A DNA stretch of 8,138 nucleotides from Campylobacterales bacterium (GTDB lineage: Bacteria; Campylobacterota; Campylobacteria; Campylobacterales; Hydrogenimonadaceae), in assembly GCA_027065635.1 (NCBI GenBank), contig JAMONQ010000136.1, positions 1-8,138 of the forward strand. The letters are read 5' to 3'. The notes under the pieces are model-generated. The model searched no databases, was not told the DNA's origin, and saw only the letters and a program-made list of their open reading frames with translations. Position 1 is the stretch's first letter. Each line of letters opens with the position of its first letter. The position numbers were made by a program, and so were the translations under genes. Shown one piece after another: positions 1 to 8,138 of this stretch.

Positions 1-503
1 TTTTCGCCAAGAAGAAGCAGAAGCCAGCGCACCGGCCTTATAAACTCCTCTTCAAGAGTTCCCCATCTCATCATCTTGCCAAAACGCATAGAAGCCAGCC
101 ACTCAAGAAGCATCTGTTCGATCAGCTCCTCCAGCGCCATACCTTTTATAAGGCGTTTGAAAAAGAGTACCTCTTTTCCGCCTTTTTGGGCCCTTCCGAT
201 TTTCTCGAGCGGAACACCGCACTTTTTTGCGAAGCTCTCGGCAGCTCTTGTCGGCTCACCCTCTTTGAAAGCTATCGAAACCGGCGGACCGTAGAGCGGC
301 TCTTCGATATCGCTTTGACGGACAGGAAACTCCGGATGCCACAAAACGAGCCTTCTTGGGGTATAGGAGAATTCAAATTCACAAAGAAGCCGCCGAGACT
401 CCAAAATAGAGGCCCATGAGCGCTCTATCTGGTCGAGTATCTTTAGCAAAGGAGCCGCCGGAAGCTCTTCTACGCCTATTTCTATAAGCAGAGGTTGGGT
501 CAT
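1..503 (-). CDS. glyS: Glycyl-tRNA synthetase beta subunit (N-terminal part, cut by window edge)
   Basis: This is the beta subunit of the bacterial alpha2-beta2 glycyl-tRNA synthetase, a cytoplasmic enzyme that charges tRNA-Gly; the alpha subunit GlyQ carries the catalytic core and beta contributes tRNA recognition. Translating the minus strand from the ATG at 503-501 gives 167 residues with no stop. They show the family's opening motif EIGVEELP (residues 8-15), TPRRL (48-52), MMRWG (144-148) and FIRPVRW (154-160). Full-length GlyS is usually close to 700 residues, so about three quarters lies beyond the left edge. The start is supported by a Shine-Dalgarno GGAG at 512-509, five bases before the ATG. 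The gene is divergent from valS. No glyQ is visible here. Identification is firm; only the completeness of the gene cannot be judged. Confidence 0.95.
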   Translation of the reverse strand, partial: MTQPLLIEIGVEELPAAPLLKILDQIERSWASILESRRLLCEFEFSYTPRRLVLWHPEFPVRQSDIEEPLYGPPVSIAFKEGEPTRAAESFAKKCGVPLEKIGRAQKGGKEVLFFKRLIKGMALEELIEQMLLEWLASMRFGKMMRWGTLEEEFIRPVRWLLLLLGE

Positions 504-535
504 GATGTCTCCGTTTTCTGGGAAAAATTGAGCCG

Positions 536-541
536 ATTTTA
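536..541 (-). promoter_or_regulatory. Candidate -10 box for glyS
   Basis: On the minus strand this reads TAAAAT, and the DNA just upstream is AT-rich (about 541-565). That fits the Campylobacterota sigma-70 pattern, in which the -10 is clear and the -35 is poorly conserved. Transcription would begin near 529, giving a leader of about 26 bases before the glyS ATG. No good -35 hexamer lies 16-18 bases upstream. The call rests on motif and position only. Confidence 0.4.
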
Positions 542-626
542 TCCAAAATTTGATTAAACTCCCATGTAAATAGAGGCTCCATTCGACTTTGCCCTCCGTT
601 TAACGACACTCTTACCCCCTCTTGGG

Positions 627-632
627 TATAAT
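627..632 (+). promoter_or_regulatory. Candidate -10 box (TATAAT) for valS
   Basis: A perfect TATAAT, preceded by TTGGG, lies 30 bases before the valS ATG. Transcription would start near 639-640 and give a leader of about 23 bases, with a Shine-Dalgarno GAGG at 654-657. No convincing -35 is present, which is normal for this phylum. It is the best promoter match in the window. Confidence 0.6.
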
Positions 633-662
633 CGCGTCATTTATCCACTATGCGAGGTTCAG

Positions 663-3292
<2,630 letters not shown>

Positions 3293-3293
<1 letters not shown>

Positions 3294-3326
3294 AGCGGGC
3301 CTAAGAGCGTTTGAGCTCTTCCGCTT
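3293..3326. terminator. Bidirectional hairpin at the valS convergent junction (no T-tract)
   Basis: An outer stem AAGCGG (3293-3298) pairs with CCGCTT (3321-3326), and an inner stem AAGAGC (3303-3308) pairs with GCTCTT (3315-3320) around the loop GTTTGA. Together they give about 12 base pairs with a four-base bulge (3299-3302) on one side. The structure begins in the last base of the valS stop codon and covers the stop and last codons of the opposing small gene. Neither strand has a run of T after the stem, so it is not a canonical intrinsic terminator. It may still end or stabilise the 3' ends of both messages. Confidence 0.4.
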
Positions 3327-3522
3327 TGTGAAGCTCCTCTTTGTGGATACGATCTACCATCTCCAGCGCTTCGATAGTGTTTTTGATTATCTGTTTTTTG
3401 CTGGCAAGAGGCTTCATCGCAAGATTTTTGGTCCGTTTGTCCGTCCCGGGGTCCGAAATTATCTTCATCACCTCGTTTTCCAGCTCTTGTATATACTGTC
3501 GCAGGCACTCTTCCAGTCTCAT
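3301..3522 (-). CDS. Small charged helical protein of unknown function (73 aa)
   Basis: I do not recognise this family. The 73-residue product has no signal peptide, no membrane segment and no cysteine pair. It is rich in Glu, Lys and Leu and looks almost wholly helical, with a short Asp-Pro-Gly break at residues 24-26. The second half, from about residue 40, could form a coiled coil. It is the second gene of a two-gene unit: its ATG (3522-3520) overlaps the TGA of the upstream gene (3521-3519) in an ATGA, the classic arrangement for translational coupling. It also has its own Shine-Dalgarno AGGAG at 3535-3531, eight bases before the start. The coupling, strong ribosome site and clean stop argue that it is real. 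A role tied to the upstream membrane-associated protein is an inference from position. Confidence 0.75.
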   Translation of the reverse strand: MRLEECLRQYIQELENEVMKIISDPGTDKRTKNLAMKPLASKKQIIKNTIEALEMVDRIHKEELHKAEELKRS

Positions 3523-4058
3523 TTGTCGATCTCCTCTCTAAGTTTCTGCCAACGCTTTTTAAGATCTTTTCCGTCGCCGTAGCGCAAGAATCGCCAATAT
3601 CGTCTGTGCGGATGTCTTACCCTCTTTGCGTGTCTGATTGGACACCAGAACTGCTCCGTTTTCGAGGCAATTTCGCGTACGTAGGCGACCAGACCGTTGA
3701 AGTAGGCGCAGTAAAGACAGTTTAGTTTCTGGAGCAGATTCAAGTATGCAAGACGGTGGCGGTCAAATACGATGAACTCTCCGCGCTTGACTTTAGCTAT
3801 ACCGTAGACCGGAAAACAGACAGCCTGATAGACAGTAACGAACAGGTCCATTATGAGTGCCGGAATTATCATGGAGTAGATGACCGGAGCTGTCAAGACA
3901 TATGCCGGTTTCGCACCCTTTATATACTCCCACAGCGGAGTGCGGTCGTTCAGAAAGTCACACTTAAGACTTTCGGCCTCTTTTTCGAGCTCCCTATAAA
4001 GGAGCGATTCGGTGTTTTCGAGCTTTTTCATCAGCTCGTCTATCTTCTCGTTATTCAT
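3519..4058 (-). CDS. Uncharacterised membrane-associated protein (179 aa) with CxxC and WCP motifs
   Basis: I know no function for this protein; its central block resembles conserved hypothetical proteins I have seen in other proteobacteria, recalled rather than searched. Residues 1-35 form a charged helix with coiled-coil character. Residues about 52-88 are strongly hydrophobic, long enough for two short membrane spans or a hairpin broken by Asp71. Next come FDRHRLAYLN (98-107), a CxxC pair at C114/C117, and WCP at 138-140, so three cysteines could bind metal or be redox active. The tail (about 142-179) is very basic and aromatic. The start chosen is the ATG at 4058-4056, with a weak GGGA ten bases upstream. 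An in-frame ATG 12 codons earlier (4094) would put coding sequence over the promoter region. It is the first gene of the unit with 3301-3522. Confidence 0.8.
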   Translation of the reverse strand: MNNEKIDELMKKLENTESLLYRELEKEAESLKCDFLNDRTPLWEYIKGAKPAYVLTAPVIYSMIIPALIMDLFVTVYQAVCFPVYGIAKVKRGEFIVFDRHRLAYLNLLQKLNCLYCAYFNGLVAYVREIASKTEQFWCPIRHAKRVRHPHRRYWRFLRYGDGKDLKKRWQKLREEIDK

Positions 4059-4071
4059 TGCCGTTGTCCCG

Positions 4072-4095
4072 ATTTTAGTCTTAAAATGATACAAT
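4072..4095. promoter_or_regulatory. Overlapping divergent promoter candidates between the membrane protein gene and ppk2
   Basis: The plus strand carries TACAAT at 4090-4095, a plausible -10 for ppk2 with a start near 4102. The minus strand carries TATCAT at 4091-4086, which would give the opposing operon a leader of about 20 bases. A second minus match, TAAAAT at 4077-4072, is too close to the gene for a usable leader. The two main -10 boxes share bases, so the two promoters probably compete for polymerase. No -35 is convincing in either direction. Confidence 0.4.
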
Positions 4096-4120
4096 AAAAA
4101 AAAGTGTAAAGGTGGACTTC

Positions 4121-5008
4121 GTGGCTAAAGAGGAGAAGATCATAGAAGAGCTGAGAGATTTCAGAGATATCGAAGTGTGCAGCAACTCCGATCCGCTGCC
4201 TGTACTTCTGAAAAAGAAAAAGGCAATACGCAAATACCTTGAAGCAGAAGAGCTAAAGCCGTACCAGGCAGAGTTGATCAAACTGCAAAAACATCTCGAA
4301 GACAACAAACTGAAAATGATTATCCTCTTTGAAGGCAGAGATGCGGCCGGCAAAGGCGGTACCATCCGAAGAGTGACTCGCTATATGAACGAAAAACACT
4401 ACCGGGTCGTCGCGCTCGGCAAGCCTACGGAGGAGCAGCGGACACAGTGGTATTTTCAGCGCTATGTAGAGCAGTTTCCAAGAGGCGGCGAAATAGTACT
4501 TTTCGACCGGAGCTGGTACAACAGGGCGATGGTGGAGCCGGTATTCGGTTTTTGTACCCCGGAGGAGTATCAAACGTTCATGGAGGATACGCCGAGTTTC
4601 GAAAGAGGACTCGTACGCAACGGCATAACCCTCATAAAACTCTACTTCAGTGTCACGAAAGAGGAGCAAAGAAGAAGATTCGAGCGGAGAAAGACCGATC
4701 CGCTGCGCCAGTGGAAGCTGAGCGAAGTCGATCTGCAGGCGCAGGAGAAGTGGGACGAGTTTACGAACATGAAGTATGAAATGCTCAAACACACCCATAC
4801 CACCATCGCTCCATGGACCATTATACGCTCCGACAACAAACACCTCGCCCGTCTAAATGTCATGCGGGTGATTCTGAACTCCATTCACTATGAAGGAAGA
4901 GATGAGCTGCTCGACTATGTTCCGGACAGCAATATCGTAGTTTCAGGCGCCAGAGAGCTTGAGTTGATGGAGGCTCAACGACTAAGAAGCGGTAAGTTTA
5001 TCGGCTAA
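4121..5008 (+). CDS. ppk2: Polyphosphate kinase 2 (single-domain, class I type)
   Basis: PPK2 enzymes move phosphate between polyphosphate and nucleotides; class I members mainly make NTP (GTP or ATP) from NDP and polyphosphate in the cytoplasm. Numbered from the GTG at 4121 (295 residues), the Walker A-like loop EGRDAAGKGG is at 71-80 and the Walker B-like DRSWYNR at 129-135. The arginine-rich lid follows at about 182-197, and DPLRQWKLS at 193-201. KPTEEQ, QWYFQRYV and FGFCTPEEYQ match the family closely. One P-loop domain of about 300 residues fits class I; substrate preference is not proved by sequence. I prefer GTG 4121 because AAGG (4109-4112) sits eight bases upstream; an in-frame GTG at 4112 would add three residues but has no ribosome site. 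No ppk1 is visible. The next gene starts 80 bases downstream. Confidence 0.93.
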   Translation: MAKEEKIIEELRDFRDIEVCSNSDPLPVLLKKKKAIRKYLEAEELKPYQAELIKLQKHLEDNKLKMIILFEGRDAAGKGGTIRRVTRYMNEKHYRVVALGKPTEEQRTQWYFQRYVEQFPRGGEIVLFDRSWYNRAMVEPVFGFCTPEEYQTFMEDTPSFERGLVRNGITLIKLYFSVTKEEQRRRFERRKTDPLRQWKLSEVDLQAQEKWDEFTNMKYEMLKHTHTTIAPWTIIRSDNKHLARLNVMRVILNSIHYEGRDELLDYVPDSNIVVSGARELELMEAQRLRSGKFIG

Positions 5009-5020
5009 AGTTTTAAAACT
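5009..5020. repeat. Perfect 12-bp palindrome just after ppk2
   Basis: AGTTTTAAAACT is a perfect palindrome starting at the base after the ppk2 stop codon. With no loop and only AT pairs in the centre it would make a poor RNA hairpin, so it is not a terminator. It could be a protein-binding site upstream of the next gene, but an AT-rich 12-mer like this can arise by chance. Confidence 0.25.
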
Positions 5021-5058
5021 AATGCCCCAAAATCAACAGATGCGATAGTTTCGGCGTG

Positions 5059-5064
5059 TACTAT
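5059..5064 (+). promoter_or_regulatory. Weak candidate -10 box for the 5089 gene
   Basis: TACTAT with TG immediately upstream would start transcription near 5071, leaving a leader of about 18 bases before the ATG at 5089. The overlapping TATAGC (5062-5067) is a poorer alternative. There is no good -35. The 5089 gene could instead be read from the ppk2 promoter, since no terminator with a T-tract separates them. Confidence 0.25.
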
Positions 5065-5088
5065 AGCGTCTAAAAAAGAGAAGTGAAG

Positions 5089-5739
5089 ATGAGATTTTAC
5101 AACCTTGCTGAAGAGAAGACGAAAGTAGACAAAAAGAGTTTTCTGGATGCCGTAAACAGCGGTAGGGAGATCGGTATCACGATAGACGGCCAGATCGTTG
5201 AGACAAAAGATGGAGCGCTCCCAAAGGATGCCTATATCTTTATCGGCAGACCAAAATCCCTGACCGGAAACGCCGTCACGAAACCGACTCCGCTATCAAA
5301 AATACTCGGTGAAAACTACGAGGTCGAAGATGAGGGGGATAAAATCACGATAAGCGCGGCCAAAGCGTGGCAAGAAACCCTTTTGGCCAACGCTCCCCAC
5401 TCTCTGTACCAGGATATCGGCGGAGAGGGGATCACGGAGTTTTCGGACAAGGAGCTCGACAAACTCATATGGTACAGCTGCGAATTCGGTATAGAGTACC
5501 GTGATGTCGTAGAATATCTTGAAGAGCGGATCGACGGTACGATCATCTTTATTGAAAACAAGGTCCCCTACCAGTTCAACGGCTGTGCAATCACGGACGA
5601 TCTTCAGAATGCACGCTCGATCGCCTACACTTACATCAGGGATAAAATCGCCGGCAAGATCGAAGATGGCACGATCGACATAGACGATCCAAGCGACGAT
5701 GAAGCCGAAGCGCTCGACTTTTTCAAACTCGGCCGATAG
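5089..5739 (+). CDS. Hypothetical acidic cytoplasmic protein (216 aa)
   Basis: I do not recognise this protein. It has 216 residues from the ATG at 5089, with an AGAG at 5077-5080 eight bases upstream. A GTG at 5083 in the same frame would add two residues and has poorer spacing. There is no signal peptide or membrane segment. The N-terminal third looks like alternating strands and turns. The middle, about residues 90-145, is helical and includes SAAKAWQETLL and a Trp-Tyr-Ser-Cys segment. Residues about 150-190 include a short strand, then a Val-Pro-Tyr-Gln-Phe-Asn-Gly segment, then a helix with Tyr and Arg. The C-terminus is very acidic (IDIDDPSDDEAEALDF), typical of a flexible tail that contacts a partner. 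Codon use resembles its neighbours. It may be co-transcribed with ppk2, but nothing links it to polyphosphate. Confidence 0.75.
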   Translation: MRFYNLAEEKTKVDKKSFLDAVNSGREIGITIDGQIVETKDGALPKDAYIFIGRPKSLTGNAVTKPTPLSKILGENYEVEDEGDKITISAAKAWQETLLANAPHSLYQDIGGEGITEFSDKELDKLIWYSCEFGIEYRDVVEYLEERIDGTIIFIENKVPYQFNGCAITDDLQNARSIAYTYIRDKIAGKIEDGTIDIDDPSDDEAEALDFFKLGR

Positions 5740-5762
5740 GCGCTACAGTGCCTTTAGCGCCT
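5738..5762. terminator. Bidirectional hairpin at the second convergent junction (no T-tract)
   Basis: AGGCGCTA (5738-5745) pairs perfectly with TAGCGCCT (5755-5762) around a nine-base loop, a stable GC-rich 8-bp stem. It includes the last bases of the stop codon of the plus-strand gene and the whole stop codon of the minus-strand gene, which lie only three bases apart. No T-run follows on either strand. It may act as a shared, non-canonical transcript end or a barrier to exonucleases. Confidence 0.4.
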
Positions 5763-7581
5763 CCAGCATCTTCAAACCCGCCTCGTTGACACTGTTTCGG
5801 CCGAGATACTTCGCCTCTCGCGCTGCGATATAGGCTTTTTCAAACCTTTTTGGTTCAAGCCCGCTGCGCTTGATAGCCTCTTTCATCCTGGAGGGCATGA
5901 GACGTATTTTTCGCTCCTTCTCATAGAGTGTACCGACCTCCGCAATAGCCTTGACCACCCGATAGATCGTAGGATTTACAGGAGCTCCAAATCCGCTTGG
6001 AACACCGCTCATAGCCTCGTCCATAAGCTTCCCGTATCGAGTCTCTACGATATGGCCGTCGGCAAGAACCTCTATAAAGCCTTTCGCTTCAAGTTTGTCG
6101 ATGGCTTCGAGGATACGAACGGACTCGATATCATCTTTGCTTTCAAGAAGGGCGTCAACGAATATCCCGTGCTCGGGAAGCATCTTGAATACTTCCGCTT
6201 CCCACTTTGTGAGATACGGCTTTTTGGGAATGTTTGCCAGCCTCTCGTAAAGCAGTCCGGATGAAGTGGCTTCATACGTCCCGAGTATTCTCTCCCTTCT
6301 TGCCTCCTCTATCCACTCTCTGTTTGGAGTAGCGAAGCTTCCGTTGGATATCGTGAGTGTTTTGACACTCCATGAGTGGATGGCCCTCTCGTCTTTTTGG
6401 TCCTCTACGACATCCCTTCCGCTGTCGGTAAGAAAATATCGCTCTTTACCGGCACTATCCACTCCCTCTTCGACCAGTCCGAACGCTTCAAGGGAGTATA
6501 GATACGATCTTATATCGAAAAACGAGTCGAACCACCGACGCATCTGTTTGGCTTCTGCAAAGGCCTTCGCGATTTGAGCCCGTTTTTTGGGCATCTCATC
6601 GAGTCTTCGGCCGTACCTGTCGAGAATTTTCTTGTATTCACTCTCCTTTTTCTCAAGCAGTAGCGTACGAATATCCTCGAGTCCCGCACCTGCGGTACCG
6701 TTTTGCTCCTCAATAAATAAGATCGCCTTTAGAGTCTCAACCTCCTCCTTTTCTATGGCGAAGCTTCTAAACTCTCTTTCTATATCGTCACGATAAATTC
6801 TATAAAGCTCCAGTGCCCTCTCACCGGCAAGCGTCAACTTGTCGACCTCTTCGAGATAACCGAGCGCTTCGAGCTGCAACAGACTATCCTGCTCGACGCT
6901 CTCGCCGTCGGCTACAGCAGCGAGACTTCTTAAAATAGCCAGATCCAAAACGCCCCCCTCTTCTGCGAAACCGCCGCACGAGAGTGTAGCCTTTAGGGCC
7001 TGACCGATACCTGTAAACGCAAAAAACTCTCCATCAGGAACCGAGTAGGCGATAAGCCCCATCGCTTCGCACAGATCCTTCATGTTTCCGTCATCGGGTA
7101 GATGGTGCGCTTCAGTCGGTCCCATAGGGGCTCTGCGAATAAAGTCAGCAAGACTTGCATCTATCGAAAGCTCCGGTTTTAGAGTCCTTTGGGCTTCCAT
7201 AAGCTTTTTTGCCGCATCGCTCAAGCTTCCGTCGTCCAAAGCGAAACCGCGTTTTATCAATCTGTCCCTGGTGAGCGGCGTCGTTTTCGATCCATTCTTT
7301 TCAGCCATCGATACCATCGAAACTATTTCCGATCCAAGCCACCTGAATGAGTCGTCCCACTCTCCTATAGGACCGGTCGCCTCCATCGCCAGATCGAGAG
7401 CCTCCGCGACAAGAGTGCCGCCGTAGGTAAGCTCCACCTCCGCAGGAATTGGGAAACGTACTATACCCGCAAGATTCAAAACCTCTACCGCTTCACTATT
7501 GAGTTTAGCGACATCTACTCTCTTCTCACCACTTCTGTAAAGTGCCGACAATACCTTGGCCGCATCTTTCTTTATAACCAT
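5743..7581 (-). CDS. Large protein with repeated winged-helix-like segments, possibly DUF505 family (612 aa)
   Basis: The function is unknown. The overall look, a 612-residue soluble, helix-rich, charged protein starting MVIKKDAAKVL, recalls the DUF505 family, known from archaea and some deep-branching or vent bacteria; this is a memory-based suggestion. No signal peptide or membrane span is seen. A pattern of helix, Gly, short strand, LT..G and helix recurs near residues 31-62, 107-130, 173-198, 234-259 (LEALGYLEEVDKLTLAGERAL), 362-394, 494-524 and, weakly, 585-610. It resembles the recognition helix and wing of winged-helix domains, so binding to nucleic acid or protein is possible. Residues about 263-350 are highly charged and perhaps coiled coil. 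The ATG at 7581-7579 is chosen because GAGGAGA (7593-7587) precedes it; an in-frame ATG eight codons earlier (7605) lacks support. It ends three bases from the opposing gene. Confidence 0.85.
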   Translation of the reverse strand: MVIKKDAAKVLSALYRSGEKRVDVAKLNSEAVEVLNLAGIVRFPIPAEVELTYGGTLVAEALDLAMEATGPIGEWDDSFRWLGSEIVSMVSMAEKNGSKTTPLTRDRLIKRGFALDDGSLSDAAKKLMEAQRTLKPELSIDASLADFIRRAPMGPTEAHHLPDDGNMKDLCEAMGLIAYSVPDGEFFAFTGIGQALKATLSCGGFAEEGGVLDLAILRSLAAVADGESVEQDSLLQLEALGYLEEVDKLTLAGERALELYRIYRDDIEREFRSFAIEKEEVETLKAILFIEEQNGTAGAGLEDIRTLLLEKKESEYKKILDRYGRRLDEMPKKRAQIAKAFAEAKQMRRWFDSFFDIRSYLYSLEAFGLVEEGVDSAGKERYFLTDSGRDVVEDQKDERAIHSWSVKTLTISNGSFATPNREWIEEARRERILGTYEATSSGLLYERLANIPKKPYLTKWEAEVFKMLPEHGIFVDALLESKDDIESVRILEAIDKLEAKGFIEVLADGHIVETRYGKLMDEAMSGVPSGFGAPVNPTIYRVVKAIAEVGTLYEKERKIRLMPSRMKEAIKRSGLEPKRFEKAYIAAREAKYLGRNSVNEAGLKMLEALKAL

Positions 7582-7604
7582 CCTGTCTCCTCGTTTTTTC
7601 TGCA

Positions 7605-7610
7605 ATTTTA
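7605..7610 (-). promoter_or_regulatory. Candidate -10 box for the 612-aa protein gene
   Basis: TAAAAT on the minus strand, with a T-rich stretch upstream (T7 at 7629-7623), fits the phylum's sigma-70 pattern. The predicted start near 7598 leaves a leader of about 17 bases that holds the strong GAGGAGA ribosome site. This also favours the ATG at 7581 over the one at 7605, which would overlap the -10. Confidence 0.45.
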
Positions 7611-7659
7611 GTGAGATTCATCAAAAAAAGATGCAACTTAGGTAGCAACACTGTCATCT

Positions 7660-7680
7660 TTACGATTGTAACGGTCGTAA
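7660..7680. repeat. Short inverted repeat in the intergenic region
   Basis: TTACGA (7660-7665) and TCGTAA (7675-7680) are exact inverted copies around nine bases. The 5' half also contains TTAC-N4-GTAA (7660-7671). It lies 50-70 bases upstream of the -10 for the 612-residue protein gene, so it could be an operator or a weak RNA hairpin. The arms are short and chance cannot be excluded. Apart from this and the flanking signals, I see no gene in 7611-7735. Confidence 0.25.
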
Positions 7681-7714
7681 TCCGGTAAAGAGTGCATACT
7701 GCCACGACCAAGCG

Positions 7715-7732
7715 CAAGAAGAGCGCTTCTTG
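7715..7732. terminator. Hairpin just after the YaiI-like gene (no T-tract)
   Basis: CAAGAAG (7715-7721) pairs with CTTCTTG (7726-7732) around a four-base loop, a compact 7-bp stem. It lies three bases beyond the stop codon of the minus-strand YaiI-like gene, where a terminator is expected, but no T-run follows on the minus strand. An alternative pairing, AGCGC (7711-7715) with GCGCT (7723-7727), overlaps it. Confidence 0.4.
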
Positions 7733-7735
7733 GGA

Positions 7736-8138
7736 TCAAGTACGAATATTGCGGCTCAGGTAGCTGTTGAGGGCGTTGGCGAAGGCGTGGGCGTCTTTGG
7801 GTCCGAAGGGTTTTGGCCCGCCGGTGATCTCGCCGGTGCTTCTAATTTCTTCCATAAGGTTGCGCATCGCCAGCAGCTGCTTGATATTGTCGCGGGTATA
7901 GAGGGTGCCGCGGTGGTCGAGGGCGTCGATCCCCTTGCCGATGAGCCGGTCGGCCAGGGGAATATCGGCGGTGATCGCCAGGTCCCCCGGCTCGGCCAGC
8001 TCCACAAGACGGTGGTCGGCTCCGTCGATTCCCGCCTCGACGATCTCGTAGCGAATGAGCGGCGACGCGCCGATCTTGACCCGCTTGTTGGCCACGACGA
8101 CGGCGGGCAGCTGCAGCCGTTCGATCGCCCGGGTGACG
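7736..8138 (-). CDS. YaiI/YqxD family protein (UPF0178, DUF188), C-terminal part, cut by window edge
   Basis: This conserved bacterial family (E. coli YaiI, B. subtilis YqxD) has no settled function; as I recall it is grouped with PIN-like nuclease folds. The 133 visible residues carry the family motifs ITADIPLADRLI, RGTLYTRDNI, LAMRNLMEE and TGGPKPFGPKD, and end at TGA 7738-7736. The frame stays open to the right edge, so the GTG at 8095 is an internal valine, not the start: 14 further residues upstream fit the family (AIERLQLPAVVVAN). The usual length near 150 residues suggests only about 15-20 are missing, including the N-terminal Asp-rich DADACP motif. GC from 7741 to 8138 is about 64% by hand count (256 of 398), with GC-rich third positions, well above the rest of the window. 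This hints at horizontal acquisition or an assembly join. Confidence 0.92.
   Translation of the reverse strand, partial: VTRAIERLQLPAVVVANKRVKIGASPLIRYEIVEAGIDGADHRLVELAEPGDLAITADIPLADRLIGKGIDALDHRGTLYTRDNIKQLLAMRNLMEEIRSTGEITGGPKPFGPKDAHAFANALNSYLSRNIRT

Noticed and set aside
379..609. A 76-codon minus-strand frame covering the glyS/valS intergenic region
   Set aside because: It overlaps the start of glyS in another frame, crosses both promoters, and has no family resemblance.
4253..4843. A 196-codon minus-strand frame inside ppk2
   Set aside because: It is antisense to a well-conserved ppk2 with all motifs intact and has no supporting start signals.
7526..7717. A 63-codon minus-strand frame crossing the 7582-7735 intergenic region
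   Set aside because: It overlaps the 5' end of the 612-residue protein gene in another frame, runs through that gene's promoter and ribosome site, and has no clear ribosome site of its own.
7736..8095. GTG at 8095 as the start of the YaiI-like gene
   Set aside because: The frame continues open to the right edge with family-like residues, and the known N-terminal motif has not yet been reached; the real start lies outside the window.

Overview
The window looks like the chromosome of a Campylobacterota (epsilonproteobacterial) bacterium with moderate GC, of the Sulfurovum/Nitratifractor/Hydrogenimonas kind. The grounds are the style of its glyS and valS, promoters that show a clear -10 box in AT-rich DNA but no convincing -35, and tightly packed short transcription units. 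The genus is an inference. Two hand-counted 60-base lines inside genes (1501-1560 and 6661-6720) give about 50% GC.

Layout, left to right. At 1-503 (minus) is the N-terminal part of glyS, the glycyl-tRNA synthetase beta subunit, cut by the window edge. It is divergent from a complete valS (663-3293, plus), and the 159 bases between them hold a candidate -10 for each gene. Converging on valS is a two-gene minus-strand operon: a conserved-looking membrane-associated protein (3519-4058), then a 73-residue charged helical protein (3301-3522) coupled to it by an ATGA overlap. Divergent from that operon is a class I type polyphosphate kinase 2, ppk2 (4121-5008, plus), followed by an unrecognised acidic cytoplasmic protein (5089-5739, plus). 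Converging on this last gene is a 612-residue protein (5743-7581, minus) that may belong to the DUF505 family and carries recurring winged-helix-like segments. After a 154-base intergenic region comes the C-terminal part of a YaiI/YqxD (UPF0178, DUF188) protein (7736-8138, minus), cut by the right edge.

The recognisable functions are housekeeping: charging tRNA with Gly and Val, and nucleotide/polyphosphate metabolism. No mobile element, CRISPR array, rRNA or tRNA gene was found, and there is no gene-free stretch over 300 bases. No clear new multi-gene system is visible. The points most worth a second look are the internal repeats of the 612-residue protein, the uncharacterised membrane/small-protein pair, the sharp rise to about 64% GC in the right-edge gene, and stable hairpins that span the stop codons at both convergent gene junctions.
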